Assembly: GCA_904063045.1 (NCBI GenBank)
Contig: CAJFCJ010000003.1
Coordinates: 620,001-684,000 of the forward strand
Direction: 5' to 3'
DNA length: 64,000 bases
Origin: Dimorphilus gyrociliatus
Taxonomy: Eukaryota; Annelida; Polychaeta; Dinophilidae
Below are positions 50,915 to 62,532 of this stretch, piece after piece. The position numbers were made by a program, and so were the translations under genes. Every line of letters starts with the position of its first letter. The first letter of the stretch is position 1. Under the pieces are notes generated by a model. The model was not told the DNA's origin and searched no databases. It saw only the letters and a program-made list of their open reading frames with translations.

Positions 50915-50999
50915 TTGAGGCTGTCAGATGGTAAGAACTTTGGTGAGAAAATAAGGCTGGCCCAAAAATTTAAAAAGTTCTTACTGTCTCACAGTCAAG
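50915..50999 (+). ncRNA. Long stem-loop after the NPAS4-like stop; candidate pre-miRNA or 3' UTR element
   Basis: The 5' arm starts GGCTGTCAG at 50919 and runs to 50941 (ending AAGAACTTT); the 3' arm runs from 50974 (AAAGTTCTT) to 50996 (ending CACAGTC). Hand pairing gives 22 base pairs including three G-U, with a single C-C mismatch; the loop is about 32 nt. Arm length suits a Dicer product. Flanking TTGA and TCAA could extend the base. It begins about 30 bp after the stop codon on the same strand, so it would lie in the 3' UTR. I do not recognise either arm as a known miRNA. Confidence 0.5.
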
Positions 51000-52497
51000 T
51001 TTATGCTGGACATAAATTCATTTTAATCGTAATCGTGTTGTAATCCTTGTCATTTTGTATGGTTTGTGTTTTACATTACTATTATCATATTTTTCTCGTA
51101 GTGATTGCTAACTGTGCTGGACATGGTTTATATTAATGTTGTAAAAGAGGCTGGACCTCTACTATCGTTACAAAAATATTTTTGCAACTGGTTTGCTTAG
51201 TTTTTAATACATTCGGGCATCGGTGTATTGTGATTATTAAATTTTCTAGTATTTTCTTAAACATTCATTATAAAAAAAATGAGACAAAAGCAAGTGTAAT
51301 TCACAAAGTATAAACAAACAAAAGAGTCAAAGAGTTCGAAGAATAACAAAGAAGAAAAAACAAACAATAACAAAGAAAAAACAGAGTCAATTAACACTTT
51401 TAATTCGATTAAAATCAATTTGTCAGAATTAGATACAATTAATCTATGTCACAGTTGATATTGTTTGAGGTATGTGTCTTTTTTTTTACTATAAAATTAT
51501 ACTTGATAAACAAAAACAATAAAAAATGACAACATATTCATACAAAATTTCTATATCGATGTGAATATATTCTGTGCATTTTACGATACTTTAAAACATT
51601 CAACAATGATGATATACAAAGTTCATACAGTACATTGAAATCTGTATAAAATAACAGGTGAAAAGTTCACCAGCAGAGAAACGCAAGACAGCGAGGAAGA
51701 GCTACATCCAACAAGAAAGCTTATTAATAAAAATGTAGAATGAAGAAGATATGGCGATGACAACAGTATAATCGTATTGTACACATATATAGATATAGCA
51801 TTGAATACAAAATGTTAAATGGGACTTTTTAATAAAACACATTTGAAACAAAGGTTGGCCGATTGTCTACAATTCAATTTTATATACATATATACTGTAT
51901 ATAGTAATATATAGCAAAAGAGAGTAACGACTTATCATTGATTGTTAAATATGAGGAAATATGAAAGATTTCTTTTTATATATTGAATAACAATTTCAAT
52001 TTAAGAGCCGTTTTTTTACCGAACTTTTATGCCTATAATAATTGTGTTCATATTTGTGAAGTAAATATATAAGTATAAGAATGCTAATATTCGTCTTAAA
52101 AGTATATATATATATAAATTTATATATTTTTAAAAAATGTCAATAGTTGTTCTAATTATGTACTTTAATTATGGATTAATTTGAGCTTTTTCAGTTTAGT
52201 AATTAGTATTTACTAAATAGAAAGGAAAATCTAAAACAGAACAAAATCTTCTTTAATATACGCATTCTGAGAAATGCTTAAAAAATAGAATTAAGAGAAT
52301 ACCAAAAAGGAAGAGAGGAAAAAGTGTCTTTATATAAATTTATATATATATATACATAGATATTGATGTATATATGAATATAAAAAACAATATATTTTGT
52401 TCTTATTTGTCACTTTGAAGCATCACAGAAATATTCTTTAACTAGATGATGCAATACTGACAATTTATAAGCACGAGATCATGTCAACCTATTCCGT
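51000..52497. other. 3' region between convergent genes
   Basis: AT-rich; probably the 3' UTRs of the bHLH-PAS gene (+) and the PAQR gene (-). Candidate plus-strand AATAAA signals lie near 51727 and 51831. No further gene is seen. Confidence 0.5.
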
Positions 52498-54071
52498 CTA
52501 ATTTTTATTAGACAATGATTTTGAATTCCTACTTCGCAGGTTGTAGTGAACATTATTTTTGTTAGCATCAAAGTATATAGCGCCATTTTCTTTTCTGATA
52601 CCAGTTGATGTCTTTATATTGGGCATTTCGTCACTGAAATATACCATTAAACTAAAGCCTATAACTATGATTACGTTAACAAGAGCTACTGCAGTAAAAA
52701 CGTACACTACTGTAGAAAAGTAATCAAAATTTACGTGTATGTCATTGTTATGCAAAAGACTATCAACTTCTTGCCTAATTGCCGAATACTGTAAATATGC
52801 GCCTAAAGAGCTAAAGAGGTGAAAAAATTGATGACTATGACCGTAAACATCAAATTTTCCCGGGAAAAGTCTTTCCGGTAAGTGGGTGAGGTAGAATAGG
52901 GAAGCTGTAGCCGCACAGGTAAATTGTTTAATATAAGTTGAGAGAAGAGGGTGACTGCATTCTTCAGCTTCGCAATAAATAATTCTGGCAACGATAGGCG
53001 AACTATCGTAAACGTAAGGTATGGCAAAACTCATGACTCTTAATAACTGCAATGAAACGAATAAAGAAGGGAGAATTAGTAAGGAAAAAGTAATGCTAAA
53101 AACTTTATAAACTTTAAGATATCAATACTGTAGGAGGTAAAGCTAAAAATAATCAGTTTAATCCATAACTGTCTTTAATACAAAGCTGACAAAACTTTGT
53201 AAAAAGTACTTATATTAATATATTATGCTGAAAGGCGTTCCTTTATTCTTTGTCTAGTAAATCCTATAGTTAATTTATGGGAAGTGATAATTTTTAAGCC
53301 TATTTTTTTGAAAATTACCTTAGTTGTTAAACCGCTCTTCATAAATCTAGTTAAACAGATGAGCGTAACGCTTAAAACGGCATTTAAGCAGGCAAATGTC
53401 ACGAAGTGTTCGAAGAAGAATTGATGACGTAGAAAATGAGGAAAGGTATAAGCTCTAATTAAAAAAGAACAAAAGAGTTATTGACATTCAATAAGTACTA
53501 ATGTTCAAAAAATAAAACAATAGTTGAATCATACTTGTAAGCTATGGCCGCTCCCAGGCTATAAATTGAAAGAGCCCAGTAATCGACGAAGAAACAAATA
53601 TTTCGGGCTTTTTCATTTAACGTGTTAAATAAATGAGCTGTTGCTGATGCTAAAGGAAAGCAGCAAAGGGAGATCTGTAATTAAAGAACAACTGTTAATA
53701 GACTAGTAAAACTATGACGAAGTGACTTACTAAATATACTAAAAATGGCCAAGATTCTTCTCTTGATGAGTACAGCAGGAAACAATCAATGGAGCAATAG
53801 ATAAAGTAAAGTCCACACAAAAAATGCGACCATACATTTATAGTTTCGTTGTTGGCTTGAAAAACACTTTTAAAGCACTAAAAAACACCAAAAGAAGAAA
53901 CGTTAAAATTTTACTCTTCAATTCAAATCTAATAGTTAAATTTACTTCGAAAGCAGAGGATTTTGGATTACGATAACCGGTTAATATACCAATTTCGTGA
54001 AAGGATTGAGGTACTTGATGTTTGTAGAAAAGTAACGACGATGATTCTGATTTGTTGTATTTGTTTTTCAT
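52498..54071 (-). CDS. PAQR family membrane receptor (membrane progestin receptor-like)
   Basis: Multi-pass receptor of the progestin and adipoQ receptor family. Exons in transcript order: 53946-54071, 53731-53877, 53535-53674, 53319-53454, 52498-53046, GT-AG with agreeing phases, 365 residues. Family signatures are [48 protein letters not shown], and [13 protein letters not shown] followed by GHSHQFFH, which carries the His residues of the conserved metal site (with the earlier Ser, His and Asp). Seven or eight hydrophobic segments are visible. [16 protein letters not shown] and [12 protein letters not shown] point to the mPR group (PAQR5-9) rather than adiponectin receptors. The C-terminal 50 residues are hydrophilic and basic. 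Ligand is not deducible. Confidence 0.92.
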
Positions 54072-56673
54072 AGTTTTTTCTTTATTTTATCTTTAAAAAA
54101 CAAAAAAGAACCAAATATTAACAGAAATAGAAAATATAAGTTCAATCAAGGTTATTTAGAGGATTAAAGTATAATTTATACCGAATTTTGTGTCTATATT
54201 TTGTTCTTTCGTTTTGTAAACATATTTTAATAAATAAAACTACCCATCTAATTATAATCTACTTTTATGAAGAGAGATTTAGTACGTTAAAAATCGATTT
54301 GGGCACATTGACCTAATTACCGCTTGATTTCTGCTATAGATATATACTATATATTACCACATGTTCGGTATTGATAGCATATCTGATTTAGTAACACTTA
54401 CCTATTGCTTTAAGACAAAAATTCCTAATAAAATTACTAAAAAGCTAAGGGAAGCAAATGCAGACACATGTAGTAAAAATCTTAAGTTTATGCCATATAA
54501 ATGTTTATTGTGCGTTGCTGAGTGATGAATTGGATGAGCGATAATACATCATTTTTAGGCATTATTATTAAAAGTAGTCTTTATAAAACTTTTAACTTAC
54601 CGATCATATTAAAAGCCGATTTAAAAATTATTTAATGTCCATAAATTTTAACGAAAGCATAAAGCTATTGAAATGGAATGGTAAATATCGATTAGAAGTT
54701 ATCTCACATGCTACACCGGAAATAAGAGCAGAATATTAATTAACATAATACATACTGAGGAACACTAGAACATTCTCCTCCATATCAAGGTTATGCAAAT
54801 ATTCGAAAAGACGTTAAAACGAAAATAGCAGATATAGAATAAAGTGTTTTCAATCAATTAGTTTTCTTTTTTAGAGAAATAGAATAGATGCTAATAGATA
54901 TTATATTTCTAATTAATTAAGTATGAAATAGAGAGGGGAATGAAAGAATAGAATACTAATATACAATTTTATGTTTAAATTCATATTTCTCATATTATAA
55001 TTAGTATATAAATTATATATATCTATATATTAGTATATATATATATATATTAATTTCTAATTACTTCCCGCATATTACAAGATGACAGATTTTTATATAC
55101 ACTGTATAAAAGAATTAAAAAACTTACTTAACCCTCCTTTTTAATACTTTTAAATATTAATAATAACATAGATAATAGACTTTTTAAAACTATACTCTTC
55201 TAATGAAGTTAAAATAACGTAATTTTTTTGTCGTACTATCATGTAGATACTTGCTTTCTCCTTCAGGTCGTATCATTCACCTCGTATATACTGTATTTAG
55301 ATAAGATACAATTCAAACATATTTAGAATGTATAGGCTTGTAGTACATATATAGGCGTAAAAATGATAGATTCTATTGTTTTTGGCCTGTAAATTCCTAT
55401 AGAATTTTATTTCTGCTATGTGCATTAGAGCATATTCTATAAAGATTTTCAATATCATATTAGGCTTATATTAGTATATATTAATATATATATATAGTTT
55501 ATATATATGATATATGTCAATGAAAAACATAAGAAGCCTTTTTTCTTCTAATTTTACTGTATGGTTTAAGAACACTTTCTTTTTCTATTGTTACTGTGGA
55601 ACAGATATTCTTACATTACTCAATCTGAAATAATTGCCAACAAACCATGTCCATAATACTTTTATTGTAATACTATCAGCTGGCTTACCGTAGGATGAAA
55701 GAATACTCGAACAGAAGAAGGACAGAGCGAGAGAGAGGGAGACAAACCGACAGAGAGGAAGAGGTACACAGATAGATAGATAGACAGACAAACATATAGG
55801 GAAAACTACTGCGACTCTTTGCGGTTAATGAGAAAACTGTAGCTGTCGTTCGAGCAATCTGCCACTTAAATGTAAATCCTACAAGTAAAACCGTACAGAA
55901 TAATAAATAGGTCAATATTTTGCCAACAAACCTAAATCAAATAACTAATACAAAGATTATAGATATAAAATAAAAAAAACCTATATAATAACCTAATCCA
56001 AGTGATAAAGGCAAACAATTTTAAAACAATTGCTTATTCTTCAATGCATACTGAAATTAAAAAAGAAAAATGATACCCTTTTTACTATATAAGAAAGTAT
56101 AAAAAGCTTTCAAAGAAATGAATAATTAAATTAGTTAATAATAATAACAATTTATGAAATATTTAAATTAAAAATATTTGATTTCTTTCTTTCTTTACTA
56201 AAGATTATAAACAATGAATTCTGAAATACTTGTTCAATGAATAATAACACCCTATGTATTTTCTATAAATGTATCATTAATAGATAAAGAATATCTTTTG
56301 ATAATCAAGTGAAAATATGTCAACGGTAAGAAACGGTAAGATAAAAAAATATTATAATATTTTAATAAACTATAGAGTATATTGAAACGATGGGAATATA
56401 GTAAGGTTTACTCTCAATTCATCAAAATATCTGACTCATCAATATAAACGATTCACGATGTTGTTTTTTTTGCCGAAATGCAAAACTTGGACGAATTTCC
56501 TTACTATTCCTGTAATAAACAGTAATGAGTGTCTTGAAATTGAATTTACTCATTTAAATATTTTATCTTCTATTTCTTCACGTATAGAGTAATATCATGT
56601 TAAGAATAAAATTATTTAACATGTTTGTCACGTAAACTATTTCTTTTTACTTTATTTTCTATTGTTTATGTAA

Positions 56674-56704
<31 letters not shown>

Positions 56705-57596
56705 AGAGAAATTTGGAGAGGGATGGAGAGAGAAGGAAGTAGAAAGACTGTTATTAACATAACCTTAATCTTTATTTGCATAAATTCTATTAATGCTGTA
56801 ATAGAAAAGTCTTACACTTCAAACATTTCATTTACTTAAGCAGGAATTTCTTTAATAATTTCTTATTCATAAATTTCGGATGTTAGTGTGCTTATTCTTG
56901 AATGTCAGTAATTGTGCTCCAAGTACGATTCACTTAATAATAATAGGTTATTAATGCGTTAAATATGACTAACTACCCCTGAATGTAGGATGATATAGAT
57001 GGCAATATTGGTAAGGTTTAATACTACTACTACTGCCACCTACATTCATTCAACAATGAAACTGAGAGAAAAAGGAGAATATCTATAAGGCAGAGAGAAA
57101 AATTAAACTAAGAATACGAGAATCGGAAACATCTTTTTAAACGATGAAAAGAAAGCGCTATTTTCGAAAGAATGGAATAAGCTCAACGTTATTATATAGA
57201 TGTATTCATCTGAAGGGAGAAAAGAAAAGAACAATTGTTAAAGCAAAATTGTGAAAACTAGTTTTTAACAATGGCCTTTCAAAGTTCAACATATGGGGTT
57301 AAGATCATTTGTAAATTTCATCAATAATCTCACTTTTTCTTAGCCTTTATCTTTGTTTTTTTCAGAATATATTTACGTCTAAATAATCCAATTAATTTTC
57401 CCCTTTCTCTCTTCTTTACTTCGATAAGATTTATTTGAATAACGTTATTTATTTTCTGCATCTTTGCTTAGCCTTTTGGGTTGCCTTTTAATAAGGAAAA
57501 AGGGAAGACCACATCCTTATAGAATGCTGACCTAACGAACTTTTCTCTCATTGATTCCACAACCGATTTTTTATAGATGGATTATATCTTTCTTTT
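54072..57596. other. AT-rich intergenic region
   Basis: About 3.5 kb with no gene I can support. It contains TA-rich tracts around 55010-55060 and 55470-55510, a (GA)n tract at 56674-56699, and a divergent pair of short CTCF-like words (AGATGGCA at 56997-57004, GGTGGCAG on the minus strand at 57034-57041). Confidence 0.5.
56674..56699. repeat. (GA)n microsatellite
   Basis: A GA dinucleotide run of about 26 bp followed by a purine-rich flank. Confidence 0.95.
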
Positions 57597-59708
57597 CTAG
57601 GCAGCACTTCCCTTCTTAGACTTATACCATTCTTCTATTTCATCTATGGTTTGGGGCAAGGGACGTCTTTCCGTTTCTGGTAGTAAAATGATGGCAAAGG
57701 CAGCGATAAAAGCCAAGATACCATAGCAAATTGGTGGGATATAATTAAGATATTTGTTGGCAGCCTGACAAAGAATCAGAATAAGTATACATTAGAAAAA
57801 TTTAACGTAATTTCTAGGATAAAAAACGAACGTAATGAGCACATATTGGTGCAGCCATAGCTCCGATTCCTCCAAATGTATTAGCAACTCCTAATCCCGA
57901 TGACCTTTCAAAATCCAAGGTTGTTAAGTAATTTATATAAGTAATAGGCGTACCTGAGAGTAGTTGGGAACAGCTCTTTCGTAAATATTACAGTAATGCT
58001 AAAAGCTGAACTTATCGAGAATTTTCCTAATTGAAAAAATGCTAAAACCAGCTTAGATTTTAAGTTTTCATTATTTAACACTTTGGGTAAGACAGAGACA
58101 ATAATTACGGTGGATCCTGTTAAGATGAGAAAACCAAAAACTGGCATTCGTCTGCCAAATCTGTTATAGATAAAGATGCGGAGTGTTATGTTTGCTTACA
58201 TAATATACCTCTGTTTTCTTTTATACTGTATATAGAGATTTTTAATTACTTTGTAGCAAAAAGAGCAGCAATTGCGTAAGCTGGAATTTCTACAAGAACA
58301 CTTAATGAGAAGTTAAAGAACCTATCGCCTGCCAATGCTGGTGTGCTAAGCGTTAGACCATAATATATGCAATTGTTGACGAACCATAAAAGTGCTGTTA
58401 TAATCATATGTTTTATCAAGCATTTGTGTTTGAAAAGGTCAATAAAATTATATTTCGTTTTTCTTCTATTCTCTTTCATTCTATTGTCCTTACTTTCTTG
58501 CCTTTCCTTTTCATTCTCCTCGTCTTCTCGTTTTGTATCTAGTTCAAGGAGATATTCACTGTTCTTTTCAACGTACTTTGTACATTGAATATATTTTACA
58601 CCGTTCAATTTGGCTATGTTTTTTAAAACCTCCTCTGTTTCTTTCTCCCGTTTTTGAGCTGCCAACCAAATGGGAGATTCTGGTAGAAACCAGACAAGAA
58701 CAATCCATAAAGCAGAAGTTGTTGATGTAAATAGGGATAAATGACGCCAATTTTTTATAAGATAGGCACTTGTAACTAATAAAAGCATGGAAAAAATAGC
58801 TCCAAACTGGCACATGGTTCCAACGAATCCCCTCTTGGTCGAATCAAAAAATTCAATAAGTAAATTAGAGCTTGAAATGATAACAATCTGAAAAAGAAGT
58901 GAAATATAAAAGTTTAAAAAAGACTTTGGGGAGGGAATTAGCAGAATATTTAATTAATTATTTAAATTCTTACAGTAAGAATTAATCCTAGAAAAAATCT
59001 AAATGCAGTAAAAGCGTAGAAATTAAACGAGAAACTCGTCAGAATTCCTACTAGGACAGCAATACTTTGACTATATAAAAACATTCTCTTCCTCCCAAAT
59101 TTATCAATCATTACACTCCCAATAATTTCGCTGCACAGGTAACCAAAAACCAAAACCATTTGACTTATTTCTACCATCATACTCTTGGAACAAACTAAAT
59201 TCCACTGTTAACATTGTGAGAGAGAGAGAGAGAGAACGGATGAATATGATGATAAATAAATATAAACATGATGAAATAAAACGAAAATATGAAGTTCATC
59301 GATTTACCTCCATTGCTATTGTCGTATATCCACTTGATTTATAATCATAGCCGTAAATGCATTCTTCTGTCCAATTTTGACTTCCATTATATCGAAATGA
59401 GCACGAAGATATTTCGTCCTTGCCCATTACTATAGATGAGATATTTTTGCTTGGCATTTTACATACAAATGGAGGTTCCCATCCTATAGTAGAACATCAA
59501 TTGCCTTATATATTACTAATATACAGTATAGATATTGTATTATATAAACAATAATTTATAGTAAATTTGAATTAAAACCTATGAAGATAATAAGTAATTC
59601 CTGTCTGGTGAGTAGATCAAAACTTGAAATGCTTAGAATAATAAACATATAGAGGCTATAACGTTTAAATCCTCCAACTTGTCTTAAAACATAATCTATA
59701 TTTATCAT
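57597..59708 (-). CDS. SLC22 organic ion transporter, copy A
   Basis: Major-facilitator transporter of organic cations, anions or carnitine across the plasma membrane. Exons in transcript order: 59579-59708, 59308-59483, 58974-59204, 58250-58887, 57954-58160, 57832-57904, 57597-57764, all GT-AG with consistent phases, 540 residues. N-terminus MINIDYVLRQVGGFKRY is typical. The large extracellular loop after TM1 has four Cys and NxS/T sites. Then come WNLVCSKS, the MFS motif MIDKFGRKRMF, LPESPIWLAAQ before the charged cytoplasmic loop (rich in Lys, Glu and Arg), YYGLTLSTPALAGDRFFNF, EIPAYAIAALF, FGRRMPVFGF, TKELFPTTLR and the terminal PETERRPLPQT motif. Twelve membrane segments fit. Substrate cannot be read from the sequence. 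It lies downstream of copy B on the same strand, indicating tandem duplication. Confidence 0.93.
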
Positions 59709-60558
59709 GATATGAAATCGTTCAATATCACTGGTAGAGAATTTTTGAATGACACAAAACAGGCGAAATGTTTTAGAAAGGATAAAAGATCGATATATAA
59801 CTCTTTCAATTTCGTTCCCCTTTCACTCCAAAATCGGTTTTTTTTATATAAAGTAGATGATGCCTAGTTTCTCTTCTGGAAACTAAAATACATAAAATTA
59901 ACTATGAAGAAATTGGCTATTAGAAGATTTAAACTTTTTTATTACCTTTTAAAAGATGAATGACCGAATCATAGACGCTTATAGATATATGTTCACATAT
60001 AAAAAAAGCATAGTATAGTATCTCTTTTCCTATTCCTATTTCTCTTCTCCTTCTCTCCGTCTCTCTATCTCTCTCTTTTTTTTGTTCTGAATAAATTTTG
60101 TCACGTTTTTATTAATACTAATATCGACTTGTCGTTAAATGGCAATTCCCTCTATATCTTGCTGTTTTTTGGTCATTATCGATTACTAGTTTGGCAAATG
60201 CTTCTTTTTATTTCTTTCCTAATTTCTCTTCCATTCCGCTTCTCATCTCTTTTGTATAATAATTCACGATTATTTATCTTAATTAAAGTATTGATTAGCT
60301 TATAATTAATCAAATTTTTACAATATATTCAATAAATTTATTGCTCCTATAGAGTATTGTGCAAATTTAAAACAAAAATATGGTTAATTATAATGGAATT
60401 CTTATTGATTTTAGTATAATTTAATAATTAGAGCGTCAACAGACAGTTTCCATGATATTGTATACGAGTACATAGTAATCGCTTTTACTGTAAAATAAAA
60501 CCTATTCATGCATATTCAAAACAAACCAATTGTTATGTTTATACTAATTTTTCAACTT
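59709..60558. other. Spacer between the two SLC22 genes
   Basis: 850 bp, AT-rich with a CT-rich stretch near 60045-60080. It must hold the copy A promoter and the copy B 3' end. No further exon is seen. Confidence 0.5.
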
Positions 60559-62532
60559 TTAGGCCATCATTTTTGTCTTCTCTTCCATAGGATTTATATC
60601 CAATTTATAATCTTCTCTCTTTGATCTCATGCAGAATTTCGTTAACTGTGTTCTAGGTATAAAACATAACTTTTGCCCTTTTCCAAAGTTTTCAGCATCC
60701 TGTCGATTTTCTGGCAGTTTTTTTCCGTGAGTTTCAGGTAGAGTCATTATCAATAAACCGCTTGTCATTGATATAAAGCCAAAGCTCAAAGGAACGATAT
60801 AATGATTCACGTTGTCCTATGAAAAAAAAATACTAAATTAAATTTTCTTAATTAAATAATTAGTTAATTAATTGTGATTAAACAAGTAACAAACTAGATT
60901 CTGGGCAAATGGGGCAAGTATGGAACCCACTCTTGCCATTGTTGAACAAATTCCTAATCCGTAGGTTCTCATTGTTGTGGGGGTAAGTTCTGGTGTAACA
61001 ACGTAAAGTAAACCAAAGCTCATTGTTATACAAAACTTTCCAAACAAGGATAAAGCTGATGAACTAGTACCGGAAACAAATGATGCAAGAATACAACCCA
61101 AACCTCCAAAGACCATAACACTAGAAATTGGTAGTCTTTTTCCTAAGTAATACATGACGAAAATATTTAGGGCGTAAGCTGGGAATTCGACGGCTCCCGA
61201 TATAATGAAGTTGACATATTTATCGCCGGCAAGTGATCCAGTATTCAACGACAAGCCGTAATAAACTAAGGCATTAACCGCCCAACATAATCCAAGATTG
61301 AGATATCTGCAAAGAAGAATTCTACTTCTTAGTAAGTCACTAAAGGTCTCTTGTTTGACATCAGATTTAGTTTCTACAACATCCAAATAAATATCGTACT
61401 CCTTATCTTCATGTCCATTTAACCTTTTAATCTTGTTAAAAATTTTCATCGCCTCTTCCTTCCTCCCTTGAACAAGTAGCCACCTTGGACATTCGTCCAC
61501 AACAAAGATAGTTATTAACAGATAAACAAAAACAATTCCTGGGATTGTAAGATAAAAACTCCTAAAGTGTCTATAATATATAGCTACGACTCCCAAAAGA
61601 ACATAGAAAATAGACCATCCTAGGTTTATAATTTGCGATGGTAGTAACCTGGCACTTTTCCCAACTATTTCAGTAGCTGTGTGATTACGTAATGTTATTT
61701 TAAAGCTTGTGTCGTGTGTGTACAGTATATAGATATTACAAATAAAATAAACAATGTAGAATAAGATAACATACCATGAACAGTATGAGTGTTAACTACG
61801 CCAAGTGCGATTCCTCCAAGTACCATTTTTACAAAAACATAAAAGTAGAAATTAAAATTAAAAGCAGCCCCAAAAAAAGAAATAAATTCAACGATAAAAG
61901 CCATGATTATCACTTTTCTCCTGCCGAACTTATCGGCTAAGTGCCCTATTATCATATTGCCCAACATTTGGCCAATCGTCATAAATGAAATGATTGAACT
62001 CTTTAGCCAGGCCCTTTCACAAACAAGATCATACTGCAGAGCAAAGTCCAGAAATAAGAAAAAAATTAATGAAATCAATATAAACATTTAGAAATATGAA
62101 GCGAATATTTTTGCTTATATTTAGAAAGAATACAATATCAAAAGAGATAGAGAGAAGAGCAAAATGATGATGATAAAATCAAACCTTAGTTGCTACTGTC
62201 TCGTCGAAATCCTCCTTGCTGTAAGTCCAACTGTCACAGGTCAATATTTTACTTGTTGCATTCCTATAATGTGCTACCACTCTACATTGCTCCCTCGTAA
62301 CATTGACGACATCCTCATCCAAAGTTCCGTTGTAATTGCAAACATGTTCTGGGGTATAAGCAGTCCAAACAATACTCATCATATTAAATAAGGCTGATAA
62401 TTCACAGAACATAATATACACTTGAAAGCATTTCTGATAAAACCCATATTCTCCTGTTAACTCGAAGAAACGATCTACCGTCACTTTTTCAAAAGTATTC
62501 GATTTAAGATTCCCGTTTTCAGGTTCTTTCAT
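60559..62532 (-). CDS. SLC22 organic ion transporter, copy B
   Basis: Exons in transcript order: 62185-62532, 61775-62033, 60895-61676, 60559-60816, GT-AG with consistent phases, 548 residues. The N-terminal domain reads VDRFFELTGEYGFYQK followed by TM1 and a Cys-containing, NxT-rich extracellular loop. Then YDLVCERAWLKSS, the MFS motif GHLADKFGRRKVI, DECPRWLLVQGRKEEA (the usual PES is replaced by DEC), YYGLSLNTGSLAGDKYVNF, VEFPAYALNIF, VTPELTPTTMR and LPETHGKKLPE. The tail after the PETHGKKLP motif is longer and more basic than in copy A. It shares with copy A the phase-0 intron placed just before the (W/Y)(N/D)LVC motif but has fewer introns elsewhere, so the copies are old or have lost introns. 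Substrate unknown. Confidence 0.93.
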
